Counted from the first letter of the stretch, positions 27,401 to 36,102 are shown. The stretch is DNA of 44,777 bases from Candidatus Manganitrophaceae bacterium (GCA_004297235.1 SCUR01000242.1:1-44777), one strand, 5' to 3'. Notes: generated from the sequence alone by a model not told the origin. Translations and numbers: made by a program.

Positions 27401-28032
27401 TTAAGGAGATCGAGAAAGCCGTACCACTCTTCCCGATCTTCATCTTGCGTGACATAACGGCCGGCCGTATCGAGCAGCACCGCCTCGCTGGTGAACCACC
27501 AATCACAGTTGCGGGTCCCGCCGACCCCCTGCACCCCCCGATTCGATCCCCCCAGATAAGGGAACTGAAGACCGGAATGCAGCAGCGCCGTGCTCTTGCC
27601 GGAGGCGGGGGGGCCGATGAACATATACCAAGGAAGGGCATAGAGGGCGGTCCTTCCGGAGCGGCCTTTACCCAATTTGGATTGCTTCAGCGCGGCGACC
27701 GCCTTATCAAATTGATTCCCGAGCTCCGCGATCTCCTCTTTCCGATCGGGCCGGCTGCCGACCGCCTGCTCCTGCGCCTGCTTCTGAAGCGACTGCTCCA
27801 GCTGCTTCGCCCCCCGCTCCGCGCGGTAGCGGTCGATGATAAGGAAGAGCGACCAGAGGAAGAGGAGGGCGACAATTAGGATGAGCCGGGTCTCGATCTT
27901 GGTCAGCCCGAGGTAGGGGCCGGCAAACCAGATCAGACAGATGAGACAGAAGACGCCGACGGCCGCCGTGATCCGGGGAAATCGGGTCATCCCGTTGATG
28001 AGCGCTTTCGGAACAGCCAACAGGAACTTCAT
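24430..28032 (-). CDS. tssM: T6SS inner-membrane protein TssM (IcmF)
   Basis: Two N-terminal TM segments, Walker A GPPASGKSTALLHSG, TRNCDWWFTSEAVLLDTAGRY. Start placed at ATG 28032, overlapping the tssL stop (ATGA); the ORF-track extension to 28824 is out-of-frame reading through tssL. Confidence 0.96.
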   Translation of the reverse strand: MKFLLAVPKALINGMTRFPRITAAVGVFCLICLIWFAGPYLGLTKIETRLILIVALLFLWSLFLIIDRYRAERGAKQLEQSLQKQAQEQAVGSRPDRKEEIAELGNQFDKAVAALKQSKLGKGRSGRTALYALPWYMFIGPPASGKSTALLHSGLQFPYLGGSNRGVQGVGGTRNCDWWFTSEAVLLDTAGRYVTQDEDREEWYGFLDLLKNHRKGKPINGVLAAMSIAELLQASDEDLEYHAKNMRARIDELIQRLGIVFPVYLVFTKCDLIRGFVEFYEDFSKTEREQMWGATLPKNPPAGSSPQQLFETEFGQLFKALDARRVARLASARGAQKVRDVYSFPLQLLSGEEKLARFVELLFAHNPYQENPIFRGFYFTSGTQEGRPIDRILTAVSRASGLSEAVSDSFGAEVEAKSYFIKNLFTDVIFQDQILAGPSNAMSRQRGALRVAIFVGAVLITTLSVVGLSFSFVGNRVYLGSIRSSASKAAKMELKDERQFPKNIEQLDQLREGLDRLQTDAEKGIPFRMRGGLYRGGTLYPPMRDLYFQRLNQLVLGPTQGAIEAELERFASNPRHLPEGRDFDHYYLLLKIYLMMADPAHLDPAFLDQQLQQIWREMLPALYANQVPKGLQEGIIQQVAFYSRVANQSSVPRLTLNEKLVQQVRQGLRAIPLEERLYSRVRREATGKSEPYTLQTALKGGGEGALLSDYKIPALFTEGGWKGPFKESLDRILQEKGVGGEAWVLGQPEPEPTAVEAGIEKLYFEEYQRQWNGFLESIRLKPADGLAETEKLFAALSQENSPLVVLFTEIDRNTNLRRAAPQPIGGMAKGMVDRVKEKLGMERSASDAASASTAQPTPVSNRFQPFHEFVAPADPQKEAPVARLVAELRRAHEALRPLAESGGDPKAAKALVQGMASGQSNDLFVAQKNAERLLQSADPEIRRVVAPIFLQPFRMASSGLVSGAMADLNRRWRGEVYEPCQQSIAGRYPFKKDGEDATLTDVAEFFHPQNGTLWKFYDKELKSFVDEGAQRWEVKRTSAAPAMSPDFLESLRRARMLSEGLFPRGNPDLKLTFDLYPYPSSGVSEILISADGKDLRYRNEPQEWHEFSWPGPSGTPGAVLQVQSGGSRQVQQYGGRWGFFKLLDAARITPVSSTIYKIEWELKGGDGKVIKVRYDLRAQSYKNPFKPGFFSESLCPGRIG

Positions 28033-28724
28033 CGCCCCCCTCCGATCTGCTGCTGAATCTCGGAGGCGATGCTGTTGGCGTCCCGGCTGATGAGGAACGA
28101 GATCGAGAGGTAAAAGAAAAAGAGGATGGCGACACACGAAACGACGACGACCCAGGAGGGAATCCCCTGCTTCACCATCTCGATCAATTCGTCCGGCCGC
28201 TTGCCGTGCGGGGAGAGAAGCGGAAGCGCCCCCGGCTTCGGCTGGATTTCGCGGGCAAGCGCATCGATCAAATCTTTGAGCTTCTCCCGGCCTTGGAGCT
28301 TGTATTGCCCTTCGAACCCGAGGACCAGACAGAGATAGAAGACTTCGAGGAGATCCGGATTGGGGGGAAGGGATCGACGGAGGGCTTCGAGCCGGTTGAA
28401 GAACTCCACCCCGGCGACATGCTCCCGGAACAGCTCGTACTGCAGCGGCCGGGCCGACCAGGCGTCCCGATGGGGCGAAGGAACGCTCAAAATCATCTCG
28501 TCGAGAAAAGCGGCGAGGGCGTAGCGCGCCTGCTGGACCGCCTCTTCGGGAATCGCGAGGCGTTTGGCCTCCCGCTCCGCCGCGTTGAACATCTCGATCA
28601 GCCGCATCCGCAGCGCGTCGGGGGTGCCGTAATCCCGGGCGCTCCGCAGATGGGCCCCCAAGATAAAAAGATCGGAGAAGAGATCGACCAGCCGTTTCCC
28701 TTCCTCCAAGTTCGGTCTTGCCAT
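28029..28724 (-). CDS. tssL: T6SS inner-membrane protein TssL (DotU), without OmpA/PG-binding extension
   Basis: ALAAFLDEMILS, YLCLVLGFEGQYKLQGREKLKDL, single C-terminal TM WVVVVSCVAILFFFYLSISFLI. Confidence 0.95.
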   Translation of the reverse strand: MARPNLEEGKRLVDLFSDLFILGAHLRSARDYGTPDALRMRLIEMFNAAEREAKRLAIPEEAVQQARYALAAFLDEMILSVPSPHRDAWSARPLQYELFREHVAGVEFFNRLEALRRSLPPNPDLLEVFYLCLVLGFEGQYKLQGREKLKDLIDALAREIQPKPGALPLLSPHGKRPDELIEMVKQGIPSWVVVVSCVAILFFFYLSISFLISRDANSIASEIQQQIGGGR

Positions 28725-28730
28725 GCCGGG

Positions 28731-30068
28731 TTACTCCTTTACAGCCAAAAGCTCGATTGTCAATCCATTGAGATCCGCCGGGAGATAGAAGGCCACCGCC
28801 TGCGAGCGGCAGATCGATTCCCAAAGACCTCCTTGGCTCTCAAGACGAAAGTAATGATGCCCGATCTTCGGGGAGAGGCTGGCGGGAGGGCGGGAGGTGT
28901 ACGACAGCTTGAGCCCCGGCAGCGCGGTCGTGATGATCGTCTCCAGATCGAGGGGCGATCCGGCTTTGATCCGCCGGGGAACCGAATCTCGGATCTGATC
29001 TTCGGAGAAATTTCCGGCAACCCCCAGATAAAATTGAGACGACTCCAACATCCGCTCATCGGCGACCCGGCCGACATAGGTGTTCTCGCGGCTCTTCTCG
29101 AGCGGGATCACGATGTGTCGGGTCGGCGTCACCCCTTCCACCAGGCTCCGGATCCGCAGCTCCAGCTCCCGGAAGGTCTTCGTCAGATCATGATGCTGGT
29201 ATGGGGGAAGGTCGCGCGGATGTTGGTCGGGCGACGCGGTGGTCAGCTCCCCGGCCATCGAGGCAAGGCTCAAGTAGAGCGCTTCGGGATGGATCTTTCC
29301 GACGTGGCTGTAGTGGGAGAGGATCGGAATATTCCGGTTGAGGGCCTGAAGCAGCGTCACGCGGACCGAATCGAGCGCGCCGGGATCGTCGTTTCGCTGG
29401 CCGCCCAAAGCGCTTCTCTTGGCGGAGAGGAGCTCCAGCAGCCCCCGGATCAGCCGCATTAAATATCCGGAAGCGGAGATGGTCAAGCAGGGGGGGATGT
29501 AGGTCTCTCGGAGCGCGATGTTTCCCCCCGCGGTCCGGGCCAGCTCGGCGATCTTCAGGGTAACCGCCCCCGCCATCTCTTCCCCCGAGAAAAAGAGCCG
29601 GAGATTTTTCCGGGCCACGGCGATCTCTTTGACGTTCCCGCCGGTGTTGAAATCGGCGACTTTAATATAGGAGGCGGTGTAGCGGGTGGAGCGCGACTCG
29701 CCCCCCTCTTCCAGCCGGCAATTGGCCGCCTCGGATTGCTCGGCCGGGATGCCGAGGTAGACGTCGAGGTGGTCGAGCGCCGGCGAAAAAAGATCTCCGA
29801 TCGGCCGGATTTCCGGCGCAGGGTCGGTCTCGGGGATCTCGACCACCAGGCCGTCGGGCAGGATGCCGTGCAGGCCGAGCAGGGCGACCGTCCCGTTGGC
29901 CAGCGCCTCCGTATCGATATCGATCCGGGTCACCCCTCCTCCGAAAGCGGTCAGGCTCCCGAGGAGCTTGGAGAGGCTCCGCTCTTGAACCCGATCCCAA
30001 TGCTGAAAGTGATGGGGAGATAAAAACATCCCCTCGCTCCAAACCACCTTTTGATCTTTATTCATCAT
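28731..30068 (-). CDS. tssK: T6SS baseplate protein TssK
   Basis: VVWSEGMFLSPHHFQHWDRVQE start; LPPYQHHDLTKTFRELE; FYLGVAGNFSE. Confidence 0.97.
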   Translation of the reverse strand: MMNKDQKVVWSEGMFLSPHHFQHWDRVQERSLSKLLGSLTAFGGGVTRIDIDTEALANGTVALLGLHGILPDGLVVEIPETDPAPEIRPIGDLFSPALDHLDVYLGIPAEQSEAANCRLEEGGESRSTRYTASYIKVADFNTGGNVKEIAVARKNLRLFFSGEEMAGAVTLKIAELARTAGGNIALRETYIPPCLTISASGYLMRLIRGLLELLSAKRSALGGQRNDDPGALDSVRVTLLQALNRNIPILSHYSHVGKIHPEALYLSLASMAGELTTASPDQHPRDLPPYQHHDLTKTFRELELRIRSLVEGVTPTRHIVIPLEKSRENTYVGRVADERMLESSQFYLGVAGNFSEDQIRDSVPRRIKAGSPLDLETIITTALPGLKLSYTSRPPASLSPKIGHHYFRLESQGGLWESICRSQAVAFYLPADLNGLTIELLAVKE

Positions 30069-30076
30069 TCATCCTT

Positions 30077-30190
30077 AGAAACCCCTCTTTTGTAAGGAGG
30101 GGCGAGGGGAGGTAGCGTGACCTTCTACCCCGCCTCCCCTTACACCTTCCGGGTGCACGGCGGCACAGTGCAAGCAGGAAAAGGGGAAGA
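30077..30190. repeat. Dispersed intergenic repeat, family 2, copy 2 (inverted relative to copy 1)
   Basis: aaacccctcttttgtaaggagggg..ccttctaccccgcct..ccgggtgca, matching the reverse complement of 18297-18396. Confidence 0.75.
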
Positions 30191-30204
30191 GTGATTTTCA
30201 GCTC

Positions 30205-30696
30205 TTACTCGATTTTGATCGCCTTCACCGTCTGCGCTTCGACGCTGATCTCCACCGCACGGACCTTTTTCCCTTTCAGCGGGATGATCTCCCGCCAGCC
30301 GTTTCCTTGCGGTTTCCGGAAGAGGACCATCAGCGCCAAATATTCCGAGCCCTCCTTCGGATCAATCTTCTGGACCACTTGGGTATCGGGGAGCAGGGTG
30401 ATCTCCTGGCGGTCCAACAGATCTCCGTCCAGGATCGCCTGATCTCCCTTCCAGAGAGAGATGAAATCGGCCCCTTCGATCTTCTCTTTTCCCTTCAACT
30501 GATAGATCCGCACGATGACCGGAAGGGGATTGCCGCCGTCGTCGAGATTGAGCGTTTTGGAGCCGGCCAACGAAAGGTCGATCGCTTTCTTTCCGCAAGC
30601 CCCCAACCCGAATGAAACCGCACAGAGAAGCAAAACCGATGCGAGCTTAAGAAGTAACCTTTTTCTTTTTCTGAACGGAGAGATAACCTTCCGCAA
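30205..30696 (-). CDS. tssJ: T6SS outer-membrane lipoprotein TssJ
   Basis: Lipoprotein signal (RKRKRLLLKLASVLLLCAVSFGLGACGKK) and TssJ-like SLAGSKTLNLDDGGNPLPVIVRIYQLK. No ATG near the signal; TTG at 30696 is the best start candidate, overlapping the FHA gene. Confidence 0.85.
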   Translation of the reverse strand: MRKVISPFRKRKRLLLKLASVLLLCAVSFGLGACGKKAIDLSLAGSKTLNLDDGGNPLPVIVRIYQLKGKEKIEGADFISLWKGDQAILDGDLLDRQEITLLPDTQVVQKIDPKEGSEYLALMVLFRKPQGNGWREIIPLKGKKVRAVEISVEAQTVKAIKIE

Positions 30697-31888
30697 AATA
30701 GGGCCCCAAAATCTGTTCAAATGTTCGAACCTCCTCCTCTGAAAGCTCACGATGTTTCTCGCGGAATCGATCCCACGCCGCCAATCGCGCCAACGGCCCG
30801 ACGCGCAGAACCCCTCCCTCTTTGCGCTCCGCCCCCTCCAGGGAATCGGGATCCAGCTGTTTGAGCACGCCGCGCAGGCACTCTCTGAAACCGGCCACCA
30901 TTCCCACCTTGTGCAGCGCCAGATCGGTGAAGACATCCTCCAGATCGGCGATCACCTTCTCGGTCGATTCGGCGATCTCCATATCGAAGAGGTATCTTCC
31001 GATCTCCCGGCTCCCCTCCACCACTTTGATCGGATTCGGCCTGCGCATGAAAATGCGGGTCGACTCGACCTCAAACCCCTCTTCGAACTCCCTCCGTCCC
31101 TTCACGGCGTCGGCCAGGGAATCGACCATCACCGCGAAAACCCGATCGATCCGATCGAAGAAGGCCGCCACCGCTTCCGGCGAGCTGAGCGCGTCGGCAT
31201 TCTCGAAATACTTTGCGGCGAGCTTCTTCAACCCCTCTTGGGCGGCCCGCGCCGCTTCGACCTCGCGGGTGGGGACGGAGACGGTCGGATCGGGCGGATT
31301 CTGCCGAATCCGCTCCTGCTGGTAGTCGGGCTCCGGGAAGCGGGCCTCCACCAGGTTCAAGAGCCGCTTCGCCCGTCCCTCGTCGAGACGGAAGGCCGCT
31401 TTCCGAAGAATCTCGGCGAGCGCCGAACGCCGCTCTTCCGGATCTCCCTCGGTGCGATCGGCATAGGCGCGGCTCAACTCCTCCAGAAGCGCTTCGGTCT
31501 CCTCCGCCGTTCCGGAGAAATCGATCGTCGCATCCGAGACCTCGACCGGCTCCAGGTTGGTTCCTTCCGGCTGGAGCGGGAAAAACCGGAGGAGAAAATC
31601 GCCGATGGCGATCTGATCTTCCGGGTTGAGCGGGTACTCTTTTCCGGCGGCCAGCGGCTCCCCGTTCAGCCGCGTTCCGTTCTTGCTTCCCACATCGATC
31701 AGAAAAAACCGGTCCTCTTTTTCGCGGATCTCGGCATGCCGGCTCGAAACGATCCGCCGCGGGTCTTCCAGCTGAATCTCATTGGAATTCTGCCGGCCGA
31801 TCCGAACGACTTCCTGCTCGTAGGCGCACTCGACCGCTTCGCGTCCGGTCTTGTCGATCGTATTTTCGATGAACAATTTGAATGGCAT
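30647..31888 (-). CDS. tagH: T6SS-associated FHA-domain protein (TagH/Fha)
   Basis: FHA motif: VRIGRQNSNEIQLEDPRRIVSSRHAEIREKEDRFFLIDVGSKNGTRLNGEPL; C-terminal VMRRPN-like region (FMRRPNPIKVVEGS). Confidence 0.9.
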   Translation of the reverse strand: MPFKLFIENTIDKTGREAVECAYEQEVVRIGRQNSNEIQLEDPRRIVSSRHAEIREKEDRFFLIDVGSKNGTRLNGEPLAAGKEYPLNPEDQIAIGDFLLRFFPLQPEGTNLEPVEVSDATIDFSGTAEETEALLEELSRAYADRTEGDPEERRSALAEILRKAAFRLDEGRAKRLLNLVEARFPEPDYQQERIRQNPPDPTVSVPTREVEAARAAQEGLKKLAAKYFENADALSSPEAVAAFFDRIDRVFAVMVDSLADAVKGRREFEEGFEVESTRIFMRRPNPIKVVEGSREIGRYLFDMEIAESTEKVIADLEDVFTDLALHKVGMVAGFRECLRGVLKQLDPDSLEGAERKEGGVLRVGPLARLAAWDRFREKHRELSEEEVRTFEQILGPYFAEGYLSVQKKKKVTS

Positions 31889-31889
31889 C

Positions 31890-33227
31890 TTACCCGTTCC
31901 GAACCTCGCTCAATTCCTTCCGGATCAGGTCGCACGCTTCCAGGATCTCCCGATTGCGCCGGCGGGAGCCGAAGAGCTCCATCTTGATTCGATCGCTCAG
32001 ATGCGCCCCCTCGGCGGCGATCCGCTCCATGAATGTCCCCGGCTCATTGGGATCGTATTCCGCCTGGTTTCGAAGGAGACGGAACCCGATCAGGAGCGCC
32101 TCGATCCAAAGATCATCCGGGATCGACTCGCCGGCATTGTCCGACGGCCGATAGAGGAGCGCCTCTTTCGAAAGCGCCGCCCCCTCCTTTTGGAAGAGAA
32201 ACCGAAGTCTTCTCAATAAGGGCTTCCGGTCCCGATCTTCAAGCGACGGGAGGATCGGTCCGAGGTTCTCCGCAGTCCGGGTGATCACTTTATGAACGGT
32301 CGCCAGATCCTGTCGCTCGTTGACCAAAAGACCCCGGAAGAGAATCATCCCGAGACTGTAGAGATCGCAGGGAAGATGGAGGCTCTTATAGATCACCACC
32401 TCGGCGCGGGCGAAGACCTTTTGCTTGGCCTTCTCGAACTGCCCCCAAACGGGAGGAGAGACCGGCTCAATGGTTCCGTCGAGAAGAATCCCGCGCTCGG
32501 CGGAAGCCCGCTTGCCGGCCCAGATCCGAACCGGCTCGGCCTCCGCTTCGGGAAGGGAAAGGGTGATCAGGAACAGGTCCCCCTGAGAATAGTCGGAGGA
32601 CCGCAGCTGCTCCGAGACGAGTTGCGCCTGCACGATCGCCCGGATTTCATTCCCCCCGGAGGCGCGCATCCGCTCCATCGATCGGATCAACACCGTCGCC
32701 GTTTCCCGCTGCTCGATCCCTTGTTGCCGCAGAAGGGGGGCCGTATAGAGCGGATGCGCATCGGGAGGAGGGCTGAAGAGCTGCGCGCGCGCGTCGGCCG
32801 GCATGGTCGGGGGGGCAAATCGATCGGCCAATTGCAGGTGGGATGTGTCGAGCGAGAAAACCCAACGGGCCGGCAAAAAATCTTCCGTCGATTCCGATAA
32901 TTGGACCGGGAGATGGGCCGGTTGAAGATTCAAGAACGGTCTCTGATTCTCCTGATGAATCGATTGGATGCGGCGGCATAATCCGATGAAAAGGTTCCAC
33001 TTGAGCCAGAAGACCTCCAGCGGATACCGCTGTCGATCTTCTGAAAAGAGAAACTGATTCGGGGAGGAGAAACGGGAAGCAAGCGTGGGCAGGTTTTGCC
33101 GGCGCCCGCTCGAAAGACCGGAACGGCACCACTGATGGAACGCCTCGTCCCACACGGCGCCCCCCAGCAGGTCACTGAACTCGTCATACTGAAGGGACAC
33201 CTGTCCCTGTAAACGTCCATCATCCAT
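31890..33227 (-). CDS. Degenerate Ser/Thr protein kinase-like protein, first gene of T6SS operon
   Basis: FARAEVVIYKSLHLPCDLYSLGMILFRGLLV resembles the APE-to-alphaF segment of Hanks kinases (SDLYSLGVxLYELLTG); no HRD or DFG motif and no VAIK lysine seen. Confidence 0.55.
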   Translation of the reverse strand: MDDGRLQGQVSLQYDEFSDLLGGAVWDEAFHQWCRSGLSSGRRQNLPTLASRFSSPNQFLFSEDRQRYPLEVFWLKWNLFIGLCRRIQSIHQENQRPFLNLQPAHLPVQLSESTEDFLPARWVFSLDTSHLQLADRFAPPTMPADARAQLFSPPPDAHPLYTAPLLRQQGIEQRETATVLIRSMERMRASGGNEIRAIVQAQLVSEQLRSSDYSQGDLFLITLSLPEAEAEPVRIWAGKRASAERGILLDGTIEPVSPPVWGQFEKAKQKVFARAEVVIYKSLHLPCDLYSLGMILFRGLLVNERQDLATVHKVITRTAENLGPILPSLEDRDRKPLLRRLRFLFQKEGAALSKEALLYRPSDNAGESIPDDLWIEALLIGFRLLRNQAEYDPNEPGTFMERIAAEGAHLSDRIKMELFGSRRRNREILEACDLIRKELSEVRNG

Positions 33228-33271
33228 GAGGGCACCGAGATTTTCGAAGGAGACCTATGCAGAATGGCGCT

Positions 33272-33301
33272 AATATTGAAGAAAAGCAAAAAGAATGTCA
33301 A
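33272..33301 (-). promoter_or_regulatory. Candidate sigma-70 promoter of the T6SS operon
   Basis: Minus strand TTGACA (33301-33296), 18-bp spacer, AATATT (33277-33272), about 45 nt upstream of the first gene. Confidence 0.45.
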
Positions 33302-33872
33302 GCGAATTCCCCGCTGCCGCTCTGGGAAGTAAACTAAAGCGGTTTACCGAGGATCGCCCGCCTCTTAGAACAACGGCGGAGCCGATCTCCCCGGACTGCG
33401 TCGATGCAGATTTCCCGCCGTCGGACCTGTTCGGTCTTCGGGTACGGGCATCCCGACATTTTCGGCCGGGATGTCGATAAGTGTTGACAAGAAAGGGAAA
33501 AAAAGCTACCTTTGTGCCGCACTGGTATAAAGTGCGCTTGTTTTATTGGTTAGGTCCACAAGCACATTCTCATCCTCTCTCCACTCTTTATATAGGGGGA
33601 ATACCCAACATCGCTTCGCTGCAACGCCTTCGAACCAATATTCATCCGCCGGGCAAGCCCATGCCGAGGGGACTCTCCCCCCTCCCTCCTTTCGATCTCC
33701 GGGCTCTGTCTTCAAAATCAAAGATTGACTGCACGGCCGATCCGGTTAAAATAGGTTCGTCGCACACCGACGCAAAACAAGCGATCGTCCCGGAAGGTGC
33801 GAACCGACCCGGATCGGCTTCACAGAGAGGGGCCATTTCGTCTAAACCTGAAAACAAAAAGGGGCAGCGCGT

Positions 33873-34628
33873 ATGTTGAGAAATTATGAGAAGGTCTTGA
33901 TCATAATCCCGACATTCAATGAAAGGGAGAATATCTCGAAGCTGATCGGCGAAATCGATTCGACCGTTTCGAGAGAAGTCGATATTCTCGTCATCGACGA
34001 TAACTCCCCCGATGGGACCGGGAAGGTCGTCTCTGAAATATCGCTGCGAAATCCTCGCGTGAAGCTCCTGGAGCGAAAATGCAAGGACGGCTTGGCGCGC
34101 GCCTACCTGGAAGGGTTTACCTATGCCTTGAAAAATCACTACCCCGTGATCGTCTGCATGGATGCCGACCTCTCCCACAACCCGGTTTATTTAAATCAAT
34201 TCTTTGAAAAAATCCAAGAGTTCGATTTCGTCTTGGGCTCGCGATATGTCCCCGGCGGAGGAATTGAAGACTGGGGATGGTTTAGAAGGCTCTTGAGCCG
34301 ATGGGGAAATCGTTATGCCCGTTGGGTGCTGAACGCCCCGATCTACGATATGACGAGCGGGTACAAATGTCTTCGCGCAGACTTGCTGACGAAGATCGGC
34401 TACCAAGACATCAAATCCAACGGCTATGAATTCACCATCGAGCTGGCGTATTTGTTCTATCGAAACGGCTTTTCGATCAAAGAGATTCCGATCGTATTCA
34501 CCGACCGACGCTACGGCAGCTCGAAGCTTTCAAAATGGATCATCCTCAACGCCTTGACCAAGGTATGGAAGCTGCGCCTGGGGTCTAAAAAAATATGCGC
34601 CGTTCGGCCCAATTACAATGCTCTCTAA
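33873..34628 (+). CDS. Family 2 glycosyltransferase, polyprenol-phosphate mannosyltransferase-like
   Basis: VLIIIPTFNERENISKLIGEI, VLVIDDNSPDGTGKVV, VIVCMDADLSHNP, DFVLGSRYVPGGGIEDWGWFRRLLSRWGN. Confidence 0.93.
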   Translation: MLRNYEKVLIIIPTFNERENISKLIGEIDSTVSREVDILVIDDNSPDGTGKVVSEISLRNPRVKLLERKCKDGLARAYLEGFTYALKNHYPVIVCMDADLSHNPVYLNQFFEKIQEFDFVLGSRYVPGGGIEDWGWFRRLLSRWGNRYARWVLNAPIYDMTSGYKCLRADLLTKIGYQDIKSNGYEFTIELAYLFYRNGFSIKEIPIVFTDRRYGSSKLSKWIILNALTKVWKLRLGSKKICAVRPNYNAL

Positions 34629-35862
34629 CCCGCCCGACCTGACGCGATTTCAGAAATGGCACTTTTTGTTATGGATCGCCATCGGGCTTTATTATTTCAG
34701 GTTCGACAACAACGGTCTGGTCCTCTATCCCCACGCGGCGGATTGTCTGCTTTCCGGAAAACCGCTTCTCCCCTGTGAGCCGCTGTTCACCTATCCTCCC
34801 GCCTTTGCATTCTTCATGATCCCCTTCGCCCTGATGCCGACCCTGCTGAAGAACCTGCTCTGGTATCTCTTATCGGTTTCCGTCCTCTACTTCAGCTTTC
34901 GGTTGTGCGAATACCTGACCCTCAAGGCCTTCGGCATCAGATTCGACACCAACCGGCTCTACTGGTTTCGGCTTCTGTCGCTGGCGCTCGGTTTAAAATT
35001 TATTCTCGCCGTTTTGGAAAACCAGGCCTACGATCATCTCATCCTCTTCTTCATCCTCTTGGCCGTTTATGGGCTCATGGAGGAGAAGGACCTTTGGGCC
35101 GCCTCCGGGATCGCCCTCGCCGCGGCGTTGAAGGTCACCCCGCTTCTCTTCTTTCCCTATCTTCTCTTTCGAAAAAAATGGAAAGTCTTCGCCTGTGGGA
35201 TCATGCTCTATCTCTTCATCTCCTTTCTCCCCGACTTCTTCTTCACCGCCGGAGGAACCGAGGGAACCTATTTTGGAAGATGGGTCCAAGATATTGTTCA
35301 ACCGGCCATCATGGGACGGCAAGGGCCTTCCGCTTCCGGTTTTTGGCAGGGGGAGAATCCGCTCAATCAATCTCTACGCTCTCTCGTCTTCCGGACCGCG
35401 GTGCTGCTCGATCTCGCCTCCCATTTTAAAACCATCCTCTATTTTGTTTATACCTCCGTTCTTCTCTCCCTCTTTCTGTTTATCTTAAAAACGTCTCCGT
35501 TAAAAAATGCACCCGTTTTGGACGGATCCGCATTGGTGATCGGGATGGTGATGTTGTCGCCGATGAGCAGCAAATCTCACTTCATCGTCCTCCTCCTCCC
35601 CTATATGGTGATCTTGGCCTACCTGATGACGCGACAGAGTCAAAGCCGCCTCCTGGAGGGGCTCCTCCTCTTGAGTTTCATTTTCAATTCCCTCACCTCC
35701 AAGGGAATTATCGGGAGGAGACTCTCGACCGCTCTCTTGTTGATGGGCTGCATTACCATCGGCACGCTCCTCATCCTTCTCATCGTCGCTCTCATCGCGA
35801 TTGAAATGACACGCAGTCCGGAGCGAGACCTGTCGATCCTGCCGGAACGGCTCAATCCGTAA
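34618..35862 (+). CDS. Integral membrane glycosyltransferase, GT87-like (DUF2029)
   Basis: Many TM segments; FTYPPAFAFFMIPFALMP, LILFFILLAVYGL, LAAALKVTPLLFFPYLLFRKKWK, LSPMSSKSHFIVLLLPYM; overlaps the end of the GT2 gene. Confidence 0.82.
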   Translation: MLSNPPDLTRFQKWHFLLWIAIGLYYFRFDNNGLVLYPHAADCLLSGKPLLPCEPLFTYPPAFAFFMIPFALMPTLLKNLLWYLLSVSVLYFSFRLCEYLTLKAFGIRFDTNRLYWFRLLSLALGLKFILAVLENQAYDHLILFFILLAVYGLMEEKDLWAASGIALAAALKVTPLLFFPYLLFRKKWKVFACGIMLYLFISFLPDFFFTAGGTEGTYFGRWVQDIVQPAIMGRQGPSASGFWQGENPLNQSLRSLVFRTAVLLDLASHFKTILYFVYTSVLLSLFLFILKTSPLKNAPVLDGSALVIGMVMLSPMSSKSHFIVLLLPYMVILAYLMTRQSQSRLLEGLLLLSFIFNSLTSKGIIGRRLSTALLLMGCITIGTLLILLIVALIAIEMTRSPERDLSILPERLNP

Positions 35863-36102
35863 ATCGAGAACGGTCGGCGCGGGAGGTTTCTTCGGCTCCG
35901 TCAGCCGGATCGAAACGGAGGGATTTGATCGGCTTATCGCCAAGCGTTCGATGAAGTGAGGATCACACCGGGGATGTGCTTCGAGTCGGATCGCCTTTGA
36001 TTTCTTCCGGCGCATCCCGGCCGTTCTTTTGGGAAATTTTAATCGAGGAGAATGACGTTAAACCGCGTAACACCGTTTGAGATTCGGCTTCGGTGGAACG
36101 AA

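Noticed and set aside
26035-27879. Long plus-strand ORF (614 aa), and similarly 1088-2017, 2995-4239, 10102-11787, 15693-17414, 36745-38346 and 39545-41281
   Set aside because: Antisense to confidently assigned tss, vgrG or signalling genes; translations are Arg/Pro/Leu-rich and domain-free, as expected for mirror ORFs in GC-rich DNA.
24430-28032. TssM frame as a possible degenerate (ATPase-dead) IcmF
   Set aside because: The Walker A motif GPPASGKST is intact and the full-length domain structure is present.
28033-28824. N-terminal extension of the TssM ORF (to 28824)
   Set aside because: It is the tssL coding sequence read in another frame; the ATGA overlap at 28032/28029 gives the natural TssM start.
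33484-33512. Plus-strand TTGACA-17-TACCTT as promoter for the glycosyltransferases
   Set aside because: The -35 is perfect but the -10 is weak and it lies about 360 bp from the gene; not strong enough to list as a feature.
33481-33879. 132-aa plus-strand ORF upstream of the GT2 gene
   Set aside because: Low-complexity, no domain, overlaps the GT2 start; more likely leader or intergenic sequence.
35863-36050. Possible decayed gene between the GT87-like gene and the 109-aa gene
   Set aside because: Only short broken frames without recognisable motifs; cannot distinguish from ordinary intergenic DNA.
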